DNA of 6,952 nt from Burkholderiales bacterium (GTDB lineage: Bacteria > Pseudomonadota > Gammaproteobacteria > Burkholderiales > Burkholderiaceae_F). Location of the stretch: contig JAHEDN010000130.1 of assembly GCA_024641225.1 (NCBI GenBank), forward strand, positions 1 through 6,952, given 5' to 3'. The notes under the pieces are model-generated. The model did no database searches, was not told the DNA's origin, and was given only the letters and a program-made list of their open reading frames with translations. Positions 1-5,712 of this stretch are shown one piece after another. The first letter of the stretch is position 1. Every line of letters starts with the position of its first letter. The position numbers and the translations under genes were made by a program.

Positions 1-1
1 C

Positions 2-283
2 GCGCACTGCCGGCTGATGCCGGGCGAGATACTGTGCCTGATGTCGGACGGTGTCACCGAAGCGCAGAACGCGTCGGGAGAGTTGTACGGCTCGGACCGG
101 GTACAGAGGATCCTGCTCGGGCTGGACGCGCGCAGCGCAAGCGCGCGTGGCGTGGCCGATGCGTTGTACGCCGGCGCGACGTCGTTTTCCGCCGGCGCAG
201 AAGCCGCCGATGACCTGACGATCCTGGTTCTGCGCTGGAATGGCCCACCCTCCGGCGGCGCCCCGCCCGGGGCGGACCCGTAA
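2..283 (+). CDS. SpoIIE/RsbU-type PP2C serine phosphatase, C-terminal fragment
   Basis: The last 93 residues of a protein phosphatase are visible; the gene begins before the window. Two PPM/SpoIIE signatures can be read. One is the metal-binding segment LMSDGVTEAQN followed by G-x-LYG; the other is the terminal AADDLTILVLRW, whose Asp pair belongs to the Mn/Mg site. After this comes a short Gly/Pro-rich tail. Family knowledge: these enzymes dephosphorylate STAS-domain anti-anti-sigma proteins and so control partner-switching circuits, usually under an N-terminal sensor or receiver domain (not visible here). The RsbW-like kinase gene at 1410 on the same strand fits such a circuit, although a two-gene minus-strand operon lies between them. 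The stop codon is 18 nt from the convergent OmpA-like gene. The domain call is secure; the exact substrate is inferred. Confidence 0.88.
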   Translation, partial: AHCRLMPGEILCLMSDGVTEAQNASGELYGSDRVQRILLGLDARSASARGVADALYAGATSFSAGAEAADDLTILVLRWNGPPSGGAPPGADP

Positions 284-301
284 AGGTGGATCGTCGCGAA
301 T

Positions 302-898
302 TCAGCGCACCAGGATCTCGACGCGCCGGTTGCGTGGCTCGGCCACGCCGTCTGCCGTTGCGACGGCGGGCTCTCGCTCGCCGCGGCCGGTGGCGACGAC
401 GCGGTCCCGGGCGATGCCGCGCGCGATCAGCGCGCTGCGCACGACCTCGGCGCGGCTCCGTGACAGCGGGTCGTTGATGGCGTCGCTGCCCACCGTGTCG
501 GTATGCCCGATGACCACTACGTCCGGCACCGGACGGCGGGCGATCTCGTCGAACACGTCGCCGATGATCTGCTTCGACTCGGCCGTGAACTCGTCCTTGC
601 CCTCGACGAAATAGAGCGTGAACCGGGCCGGCGGCAGCGGCCGGGCGGCAAGCGCCGCGCCAAACTGCGACTGCACTTCCTGCGCACTCGACTGGTACGG
701 CTTGGGCCCATCGCTCGACAGCCGTGCCCCGGCGTACGGCTGGTCGAGCACCAACTGCTGCGTGCCCTGCGTGACGGTCACGGCTGTTGCCTTGCCGCCG
801 GGATCAGGCAGCAGCACCACCGTGCCTTGCGGTGGCGACGGCGTCGCGCAGGCGCCGAGCAGCACGGCGAGCACGACGACCGCGATGCGGCCGATCAT
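302..898 (-). CDS. OmpA-family peptidoglycan-associated lipoprotein
   Basis: This 198-residue protein starts with a lipoprotein signal peptide. It has a hydrophobic stretch at residues 4-15 and lipobox L14-G15-A16-C17, so Cys17 is the predicted lipidated residue. A low-complexity linker (about 20-85) leads to an OmpA C-terminal domain at about 92-198. Its hallmarks are the FVEGKDEFT strand, GHTDTVGS (131-138, Asp134), the D-x-LSRSRAEVV helix (Arg147/Arg149) and a terminal NRRVEI strand. In the family the conserved Asp and Arg bind diaminopimelate of peptidoglycan, so this should tether an outer-membrane lipid anchor to the wall. The start codon overlaps the fecR stop as ATGA, with no clear Shine-Dalgarno sequence of its own, so translational coupling is likely. 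It could be involved in envelope sensing with its FecR partner. It is not Pal itself, because there is no tol context. Confidence 0.9.
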   Translation of the reverse strand: MIGRIAVVVLAVLLGACATPSPPQGTVVLLPDPGGKATAVTVTQGTQQLVLDQPYAGARLSSDGPKPYQSSAQEVQSQFGAALAARPLPPARFTLYFVEGKDEFTAESKQIIGDVFDEIARRPVPDVVVIGHTDTVGSDAINDPLSRSRAEVVRSALIARGIARDRVVATGRGEREPAVATADGVAEPRNRRVEILVR

Positions 899-1344
899 GG
901 AACCGAGATCACGAAGTCGGTGCCGCGCACGCCGAGCACCGCCGATGGCGTGCGCACCGTCATCGCCTGCGGCGACTGCCGGGCGATGCGGCCTGACACC
1001 ACCGCCAGCGTCCCGCGCTGCAGCCCCGACTCGAAACGTCCCTGGTAGGTGGTCGGATCGAAATCGAAGCGGTCCAGCGAGAGCACGCTGTTCGGCCCGG
1101 CGGACAACAGCGAGTTGTCGCGCATCGTGATGCCCACGGAACCGTCGGCGCCGGTCTTCAGAACGTCGGCCGAAGCCAGCGTCATGCCAACCTGGGCGGG
1201 CAGCGACTGCCCGCCGCGGTCGACCGAGACCTGGCCCTTGGCGACCTTGATCTGGCCCACGTCATCGGCCGCGCCAGCCGCGGCGCAGGCCACCAGCAGG
1301 ACCAGCGGCAACCCGCGGCGCAAGCGGTCAGAGAACGTTCGCAT
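895..1344 (-). CDS. FecR-domain periplasmic protein
   Basis: This is a 149-residue secreted protein. The N-terminus is a Sec signal peptide: basic RRG, a hydrophobic core at about 11-20, and probable cleavage after AAGA (residue ~25). The rest is a FecR-type beta domain: QIKVAKGQVSVDRGGQ (31-46), VGMTLASADVLKTGADGSVGI, DNSLLSAGPNS and the closing RTPSAVLGVRGTDFVI strand. Unlike true FecR regulators it has no cytoplasmic anti-sigma segment or transmembrane anchor, so it belongs to the free-standing periplasmic FecR-domain proteins, whose role is poorly defined. Such proteins are often neighbours of CHASE2-domain or phosphatase sensors and may interact with their periplasmic parts; that is inference. 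It is first in an operon with the downstream OmpA-like lipoprotein (4-nt overlap) and has a strong Shine-Dalgarno sequence. Confidence 0.87.
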   Translation of the reverse strand: MRTFSDRLRRGLPLVLLVACAAAGAADDVGQIKVAKGQVSVDRGGQSLPAQVGMTLASADVLKTGADGSVGITMRDNSLLSAGPNSVLSLDRFDFDPTTYQGRFESGLQRGTLAVVSGRIARQSPQAMTVRTPSAVLGVRGTDFVISVP

Positions 1345-1349
1345 CAGTG

Positions 1350-1358
1350 ATCTCCTTC
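1350..1358 (-). promoter_or_regulatory. Strong ribosome binding site of the fecR-domain gene
   Basis: On the minus strand the sequence reads GAAGGAGAT. The AGGAG core is 7 nt before the ATG that ends at 1344, which fixes that start codon. Confidence 0.8.
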
Positions 1359-1370
1359 ATGGCACGGCAG

Positions 1371-1398
1371 ACTCTACACAAGCACCGTCCGTGTGCAA
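1371..1398 (-). promoter_or_regulatory. Candidate sigma-70 promoter for fecR-ompA operon
   Basis: Minus-strand -35 candidate TTGCAC (1398-1393) and -10 candidate TAGAGT (1376-1371) are 16 nt apart, about 27 nt upstream of the fecR-domain start codon. The match is moderate (3/6 and 4/6 to consensus). Its -35 overlaps the -10 of the opposing HATPase promoter. Confidence 0.4.
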
Positions 1399-1402
1399 TA
1401 GT
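1373..1402 (+). promoter_or_regulatory. Candidate extended -10 promoter for the HATPase gene
   Basis: Plus-strand TG-C-AATAGT (TG at 1394-1395, hexamer 1397-1402) resembles an extended -10 element. TCTACA (1373-1378, spacer 18) is a possible weak -35. Transcription would start about 7 nt downstream, at or next to the ATG at 1410, giving an essentially leaderless mRNA. This is inference from motif positions only. Confidence 0.35.
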
Positions 1403-1409
1403 CGGAACG

Positions 1410-1838
1410 ATGAGCGTCGAGGCCCGGTGCGACCTGAAAGCGAGCATGTCATGCCTGCCGCTCGCCACGGCCTTTGTCGAGGATTTCTGCAGGTCTCACG
1501 GCATCGCGCGGAACGACACTCTACGACTGACGCTCATCGCGGAAGAACTGTTCACGAACACGGTGGAGCACGGGCTCGGCGGCGACGGCGATGTCCGCGT
1601 ACGCCTTGCGCTGACTGCCGGGCCAACGCAGGTAACGATCGTCTACGAAGACGAAGCGCGTCCTTTCGATCCGCTCGCGCGCCTCGACCGGGCGCAGGCC
1701 GAACCGAATGCTGCAATCGCGGGACCCCGCGCCGGCGGCTTCGGTCTCGTCCTCGTTGCGGGGATGGCCGAGCGTCTCAGCTACACGCGCGAGGGCGGGT
1801 GGAACCAGGTGAGCGTGGTGCTGTCCCACGGGCGCTGA
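1410..1838 (+). CDS. RsbW/SpoIIAB-like HATPase (anti-sigma factor serine kinase family)
   Basis: From the ATG at 1410 this is a 142-residue single-domain GHKL ATPase, the usual size for RsbW-type kinases. The N-box is at about 43-55 (AEELFTNTVEHG, with Glu45/Glu46 and Asn50). The G1-like segment is YEDEARPFDP (79-88). The glycine-rich G2 lid is GGFGLVLVAGMAERLSY (109-125). Family knowledge: such proteins bind and phosphorylate STAS anti-anti-sigma factors and, in Gram-positives, sequester a sigma factor; in proteobacteria the final partner varies. The SpoIIE-type phosphatase at 2-283 would supply the opposing activity. An in-frame ATG at 1347 would add 21 residues (ISFMARQTLHKHRP...) that do not resemble the fold and overlap the promoter region, so 1410 is preferred. 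No strong Shine-Dalgarno sequence precedes it. Confidence 0.87.
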   Translation: MSVEARCDLKASMSCLPLATAFVEDFCRSHGIARNDTLRLTLIAEELFTNTVEHGLGGDGDVRVRLALTAGPTQVTIVYEDEARPFDPLARLDRAQAEPNAAIAGPRAGGFGLVLVAGMAERLSYTREGGWNQVSVVLSHGR

Positions 1839-2092
1839 GCGGGGGAACAAAGGGCGAAGCCACGCCGCTGCCGGGAGGCATATCGACGCCTGGTGCCAGG
1901 AAACAAGGCGTGGCTGTCGAATCCCGGGGCAGCGCTCCATTCTCGAACGACATTCCTTGACATTGCTCAGTGCCGGACGAGGGGACATTCCCAATCATTG
2001 CCCTCGCGTGCCTGGCATCCGAAACTGGCGTCACTGAGAGCGAGGCAGCGGCACGCTTGTCCAACCGGCTTTCCTGACGGTGCCGAGAGTCC
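1839..2092. other. Non-coding leader between HATPase gene and fixA
   Basis: I find no convincing gene in these 254 bp. The stretch holds a hairpin-forming block (1859-1914) and three copies of GACATT (1949, 1959, 1984). It must contain or lie downstream of the fix operon promoter. A TTGACA at 1957-1962 has no matching -10. There is no acceptable GG-N10-GC sigma-54 element and no TGT-N10-ACA NifA site. Confidence 0.5.
1859..1914. repeat. Nested inverted repeat (potential stem-loop)
   Basis: GCCACGCC (1859-1866) is the exact reverse complement of GGCGTGGC (1907-1914). Between them CCTGG-TG-CCAGG (1889-1900) forms a second small hairpin. There is no following T-run, so it is not a classical terminator of the HATPase gene. 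It may be a transcript structure or a degenerate intergenic repeat. Confidence 0.45.
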
Positions 2093-2950
2093 ATGCATAT
2101 CGTCGTTTGCGTCAAGCAGGTGCCCGACAGTGCCCAGATTCGGGTCCATCCCGTCACCAACACGATCATGCGTCAGGGCGTGCCGGCAATCATCAATCCC
2201 TTCGACCTGTTCGCCCTCGAAGAGGCGTTGCTCATCAAGGACAGGACCGGCGCGCGGGTGACGGTGATTTCGATGGGCCCGCCATACGCCGACGTGGCGC
2301 TCAGGAAATGCCTGTCCTTTGGTGCCGACGAGGCCATCCTGCTGACGGACGTCGCCTTCGCAGGCGCCGACACCCTTGCGACGACTTACGTCCTGGCTGG
2401 CGCCGTTCGCCAGATCGACCGGCAGCACCCGGTCGACATCGTCTTCACGGGAAAGCAGACCATCGACGGCGACACGGCGCAGGTCGGCCCGGGCATCGCG
2501 ATCCGACTCGGGTGGCAGCTGCTGACCTACGTCTCCCGCCTGCGGTCCCTCGACACGGCGGCCCGGCGGATCACCATCGAGCGGCGCGCCGAAGGGGGCG
2601 TCCAGGTGCTGGAATCGAGACTGCCCTGCGTGATCACGCTGCTCGAAGGAATCAACGAGATGCGCTTCGCCGACATGGCGGGCATGTTCCGCGCTGCCCG
2701 CTACGACGTGCCTCGCTGGGACCACACGCTCGCGGGCATCGATGACCTCGGAGGTGCCGGCATCAAGGGCTCGCCGACGGTGGTCGCGCAGGTGTTCGCG
2801 CCAACGCCGAAAGCGGTCACCGCGCTGCCGATCCCGGGTGACACGCCGCGCGCGAAGGCGGAAGCCTTGCTCGACAGGATGTTCGCCGATCATCCGAAGC
2901 TGGAGGAATCCCTGCTCGACCACCTGCAGACCATGGGAGCCGCGCGATGA
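2093..2950 (+). CDS. fixA: FixA: electron transfer flavoprotein beta subunit, bifurcating type
   Basis: This 285-residue EtfB has the canonical N-terminus MHIVVCVKQVPDS and the family segment NPFDLFALEEAL (35-46). GKQTIDGDTAQVGP (120-133) is the nucleotide-binding loop. In ordinary ETFs such as the mitochondrial one this loop binds AMP and reads differently (DDDCNQTGQ). The DGDTAQVGP form is typical of FixA and other bifurcating ETFs, where a second FAD sits. Expected role: with FixB, accept a hydride from NADH and split the electrons, one toward quinone via FixC/FixX and one toward ferredoxin or flavodoxin. The start is set by the N-terminal motif; only a weak GAGAG (2085-2089) precedes it. 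It is first in the fix operon and overlaps fixB by ATGA. The C-terminal extension (about 235-285) carries charged helices, as in other FixA proteins. Confidence 0.95.
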   Translation: MHIVVCVKQVPDSAQIRVHPVTNTIMRQGVPAIINPFDLFALEEALLIKDRTGARVTVISMGPPYADVALRKCLSFGADEAILLTDVAFAGADTLATTYVLAGAVRQIDRQHPVDIVFTGKQTIDGDTAQVGPGIAIRLGWQLLTYVSRLRSLDTAARRITIERRAEGGVQVLESRLPCVITLLEGINEMRFADMAGMFRAARYDVPRWDHTLAGIDDLGGAGIKGSPTVVAQVFAPTPKAVTALPIPGDTPRAKAEALLDRMFADHPKLEESLLDHLQTMGAAR

Positions 2951-4056
2951 GCGACGCCGGGGACGGCGCGAGGAAGCCGGCGATCAAGAAGCCCAAGCGC
3001 TCGCTCGAACCGAGGTTCGTCGGCTACCGCGGCGTGTGGGTCTTCGTCGAGCACGAACGAGGCCATGTGCACCCGGTGTCCTGGGAACTGATCGGCAAGG
3101 GACGGGAACTGGCCGACAAGCTGCAGGTCGAGCTCGCCGGCGTGGTGCTCGGCGGCAACGGCGCCGCGGTTCGCGCACTCTGCGACGAGGCCGTCTTCCA
3201 CGGCGCCGATCTCTGCTACCTGATGCAGGACGAGGTGCTGCTCGACTACCGGAACCAGCCGTACACGAAGGGCATGGCCTCGCTCGTCGACACGTTCCAG
3301 CCGGAAGTGCTGATGCTGGGCGCGACCACGCAGGGACGCGACCTCGCGGGTTCGGTCGCCACCACGCTGCTGACCGGGCTGACCGCCGACTGCACGGGGC
3401 TCGACATCGACACCTCCGACCGCACGCTGCTGTCGGTCCGGCCGACCTTCGGCGGCAGCCTGATGTGCACCATCGTCAACGTCAGCACGCGACCGCAGAT
3501 GACCACGGTCCGGCCGCGGGTCATGCCGATGCCCGCCCGCGACGCCGCGCGCAGCGGCCGCGTGATCGAGCATCCGCTGGGACTCAGCGAGGCCGAGGTC
3601 GTCACCAAGGTGGTCGATTTCATCCCCGACGCCCGAGCCGACAAGCCGCAGCTCGCCTTCGCCGACTTCGTCGTCGCCGGCGGCCGCGGCCTGGCCAAGC
3701 CGGAGAATTTCGAGCTGCTGTTCGATCTCGCCAGGGAACTCGGCGCCGAGGTCGGCGCCTCCCGCCCCGCGGTGCACGCCAACTGGGTCGAGACCGACCG
3801 CCAGGTGGGCCAGTCGGGCAAGACGGTGCGGCCCAAGCTCTACATCGCGGCCGGCATTTCCGGCGCCGTGCAGCACCGTGTCGGCATGGAGGGCGCCGAC
3901 GTGATCGTCGCCATCAACAACGACGAGAAGGCGCCGATCATGGATTTCTCCAACTATGCGTTGATCGGCAACGCCGCGGAACTCCTGCCCGCGCTTACCG
4001 AGGCGTTCCGCAGCCGCATCGCCGCCGCCCGGGCGAAGAAGGGGGGAGCGGCATGA
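2947..4056 (+). CDS. fixB: FixB: electron transfer flavoprotein alpha subunit
   Basis: This is a 369-residue EtfA. After a basic N-terminal extension (1-26, KPAIKKPKRS) comes the alpha/beta domain I: VWVFVEHERG, then ADLCYLMQDE and LMLGATTQGRDLAGSVATTL. The C-terminal FAD domain is complete: VVAGGRGLAKPENFELLFDL (from ~242), VGASRPAVHANWV, VGQSGKTVRPKLYIAAGISGAVQH (287-310) and VAINNDEKAPIMDFSNYALIG. These are the standard FAD-binding segments of the alpha subunit. It pairs with FixA and docks on FixC. GGGAG at 2935-2939 lies 7 nt before the ATG, and the start codon overlaps the fixA stop by 4 nt, so the two subunits are translationally coupled. A 55-nt gap separates it from fixC, the largest gap in the operon. 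Confidence 0.95.
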   Translation: MSDAGDGARKPAIKKPKRSLEPRFVGYRGVWVFVEHERGHVHPVSWELIGKGRELADKLQVELAGVVLGGNGAAVRALCDEAVFHGADLCYLMQDEVLLDYRNQPYTKGMASLVDTFQPEVLMLGATTQGRDLAGSVATTLLTGLTADCTGLDIDTSDRTLLSVRPTFGGSLMCTIVNVSTRPQMTTVRPRVMPMPARDAARSGRVIEHPLGLSEAEVVTKVVDFIPDARADKPQLAFADFVVAGGRGLAKPENFELLFDLARELGAEVGASRPAVHANWVETDRQVGQSGKTVRPKLYIAAGISGAVQHRVGMEGADVIVAINNDEKAPIMDFSNYALIGNAAELLPALTEAFRSRIAAARAKKGGAA

Positions 4057-4097
4057 ACCCGCACAGTCGTCTCGAGGGCGATTGCCTCGTGAGCAGC

Positions 4098-4104
4098 GAG
4101 AGGG
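4098..4104 (+). promoter_or_regulatory. Ribosome binding site that sets the fixC start
   Basis: GAGAGGG ends 7 nt before the ATG at 4112. This favours 4112 over the in-frame TTG at 4082, which would add ten unconserved residues before the FAD-binding N-terminus. Confidence 0.7.
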
Positions 4105-4111
4105 TAGGCCG

Positions 4112-5416
4112 ATGAGCGAGAAGTTCGACGTCATCGTCGTCGGGGCGGGTCCCGCCGGAAATGCCGCCGCGTACACGCTTGCGCGTGCCGGCGTGTCGGT
4201 CCTGCAGATCGAGCGCGGCGAAACGCCGGGCACCAAGAATGTGCAGGGCGCGATTCTGTATTCGCACGCCCTCGAGGAGATCGTCCCTGACTTCCGCAAG
4301 CACGCGCCGCTGGAACGCCACATCATCGAGCAGCGCATGTGGCTGATGGACGAAGGCCAGGCGTGCACCGGCGTGAGCTATCGCGACGACGGTTTCACGC
4401 AGTTGCCGCACAACCGCTACACGATCGTCCGCGCGCGATTCGACCGCTGGTTCTCCGACCTGGTCAGGGAAGCCGGAGCGATGGTGATCAGCGAAACCAC
4501 CGTCACCGGCCTGCTGAGGGACGCTGCGGGCAAGGTCATCGGCGTGCAGACCGAGCGTGCGGGAGGCGAAGTCCTCGCCGATGCCGTGATCCTCGCCGAC
4601 GGCGTCAATTCGCTGGTGGGACAGCGGGCGGGGCTGCGCGAGGACATCAAGGCGGAACACTCCGCGCTGGCGGTCAAGGAGACGCTGTTCCTGCCCAAGG
4701 AACTGATCGAGCAGCGTTTTGGCGTCGGCGACGGGCAGGGCGTGGTCATCGAGATCGCCGGACGCATCACCCACGGCATGGTCGGCACCGGATTCCTCTA
4801 CACGAACCGGGATTCGCTGGCGATCGGCATCGGCTGCATGGTCGGCGACCTGCGCGAGCAGTCGATCACGCCCTATCAGTTGCTCGAGGGCATGAAGCGC
4901 CACCCGGCGGTCAAGCCGCTCATCGAGGGGGCGGCGATGAAGGAGTACGCGGCGCACCTGATCGCCGAAGGGGGCTACAAGGCACTGCCGAAGCTGTTCG
5001 GCGACGGCTGGCTGATGGTCGGAGACTCGGCGGGTCTGATCAACGGAGTGCACCGCGAAGGTTCGAACCTGGCGATGACCTCCGGTCGCCTGGCCGCCGA
5101 GACGCTGATCAAGCTGAGGAATCGCGGCGCGGCATTCACCGCCAGGAACCTGTCCGCCTACAGGGCCGCACTCGACGAGAGCTACGTTATGAAAGACCTG
5201 AAGAAGTACGCGGCCGTCCCGGAGTTCATGCATGAGAATCCTCATGTCCTCGGCGCCTATCCTTCCCTGCTCAACCAGGCGGCGCGGGAGATGCTGACCG
5301 TGGACGGCGTGGACAAGCGCACCAAGCAGGGCCGCATTCTTGCCGACGTTCGGCAGAAGCGTTCGCTGCTTGGAATTCTCGGCGACGCGTACCGCTTCTG
5401 GAGGGCATTCAGATGA
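4112..5416 (+). CDS. fixC: FixC: FAD-dependent ETF-quinone oxidoreductase-like protein
   Basis: This 434-residue flavoprotein is full length for FixC. An N-terminal Rossmann motif GAGPAG (11-16) with Glu34 closing the ADP-binding fold is followed by the FixC-type PGTKNVQG segment (39-46). The substrate/quinone domain contains LPHNRYTIVRARFDRWF. The second FAD motif is DGWLMVGDSAG (298-308), continuing into VHREGSNLAMTSGRLAAE. It resembles mitochondrial ETF-QO but lacks that enzyme's C-terminal iron-sulfur domain, which the adjacent FixX supplies. Expected role: membrane-associated transfer of the high-potential electron from FixAB to ubiquinone. No transmembrane helix is evident, so attachment would be monotopic. 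The stop overlaps the fixX start (ATGA). Confidence 0.94.
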   Translation: MSEKFDVIVVGAGPAGNAAAYTLARAGVSVLQIERGETPGTKNVQGAILYSHALEEIVPDFRKHAPLERHIIEQRMWLMDEGQACTGVSYRDDGFTQLPHNRYTIVRARFDRWFSDLVREAGAMVISETTVTGLLRDAAGKVIGVQTERAGGEVLADAVILADGVNSLVGQRAGLREDIKAEHSALAVKETLFLPKELIEQRFGVGDGQGVVIEIAGRITHGMVGTGFLYTNRDSLAIGIGCMVGDLREQSITPYQLLEGMKRHPAVKPLIEGAAMKEYAAHLIAEGGYKALPKLFGDGWLMVGDSAGLINGVHREGSNLAMTSGRLAAETLIKLRNRGAAFTARNLSAYRAALDESYVMKDLKKYAAVPEFMHENPHVLGAYPSLLNQAAREMLTVDGVDKRTKQGRILADVRQKRSLLGILGDAYRFWRAFR

Positions 5417-5712
5417 CCGCATTGGCGCTGCCGGCTGTCAACGTCGAGGAGAAGCTGTTCCAGAACCGCTATCGGGTCGACACGGGGCGGCCGCACATTC
5501 GCATCCGGGAGCAGACGACCTGCAGCCGGTGTGATTCGAAGCCCTGCATCGTCTGCTGCCCGGCGGGCTGCTGGCGACTGGAGGAAGGAACGGTCGATCT
5601 GGTGGTCGACGGCTGCCTCGAGTGCGGCACCTGCCGCATCGTCTGCGCGCCGGGCAACGTCGACTGGGACTATCCGCGCGGCGGGTTCGGCATTCTCTTC
5701 AAGTTCGGCTGA
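5413..5712 (+). CDS. fixX: FixX: ferredoxin-like iron-sulfur partner of FixC
   Basis: This is a 99-residue FixX with the family ends VEEKLFQNRYRVDTGRPHI and YPRGGFGILFKFG. Ten cysteines are seen. C68-x2-C71-x2-C74-x3-C78 is a standard [4Fe-4S] motif (CLECGTCRIVC). C37-x2-C40-x4-C45-x2-C48-C49-P with C53 can supply a second cluster, completed by cysteines of the other motif in the usual crossed pattern. Rhizobial and E. coli FixX-like proteins often lack the first Cys set, so this is the two-cluster form described for Azotobacter-type FixABCX. It should relay electrons within the FixC/FixX unit to quinone. GGAGGG (5400-5405) is 7 nt before the ATG, which overlaps the fixC stop by 4 nt. The stop shares one base with the next start codon. 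Confidence 0.94.
   Translation: MTALALPAVNVEEKLFQNRYRVDTGRPHIRIREQTTCSRCDSKPCIVCCPAGCWRLEEGTVDLVVDGCLECGTCRIVCAPGNVDWDYPRGGFGILFKFG

Noticed and set aside
259..274. GC-rich 7-bp hairpin at the end of the phosphatase gene as a terminator
   Set aside because: It is inside the coding sequence and no T-run follows on either strand.
1049..1960. Plus-strand open frame of about 300 codons across the fecR and HATPase genes
   Set aside because: It crosses two well-supported genes and their promoters, has Ser/Arg-rich low-complexity translation and no recognisable domain.
1957..1985. TTGACA at 1957-1962 as the -35 of a sigma-70 promoter for fixA
   Set aside because: At 16-18 nt spacing the downstream sequence (around 1979-1986, GAGGGGAC) has no resemblance to a -10 element.
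4082..4111. TTG at 4082 as the fixC start
   Set aside because: The ATG at 4112 has a well-spaced GAGAGGG and begins right before the FAD-binding motif, as in other FixC proteins.
2890..5422. Long minus-strand open frames opposite fixB and fixC
   Set aside because: They lie opposite genes with clear family motifs. Their translations are Arg/Asp/His/Gly-rich without any domain. They are by-products of high-GC codon use.
5622..5711. Upstream in-frame extension of the ferritin-like gene
   Set aside because: It would lie entirely within fixX in another frame and adds Arg-rich sequence with no ferritin-like character. The ATG at 5712 gives the expected helix 1.
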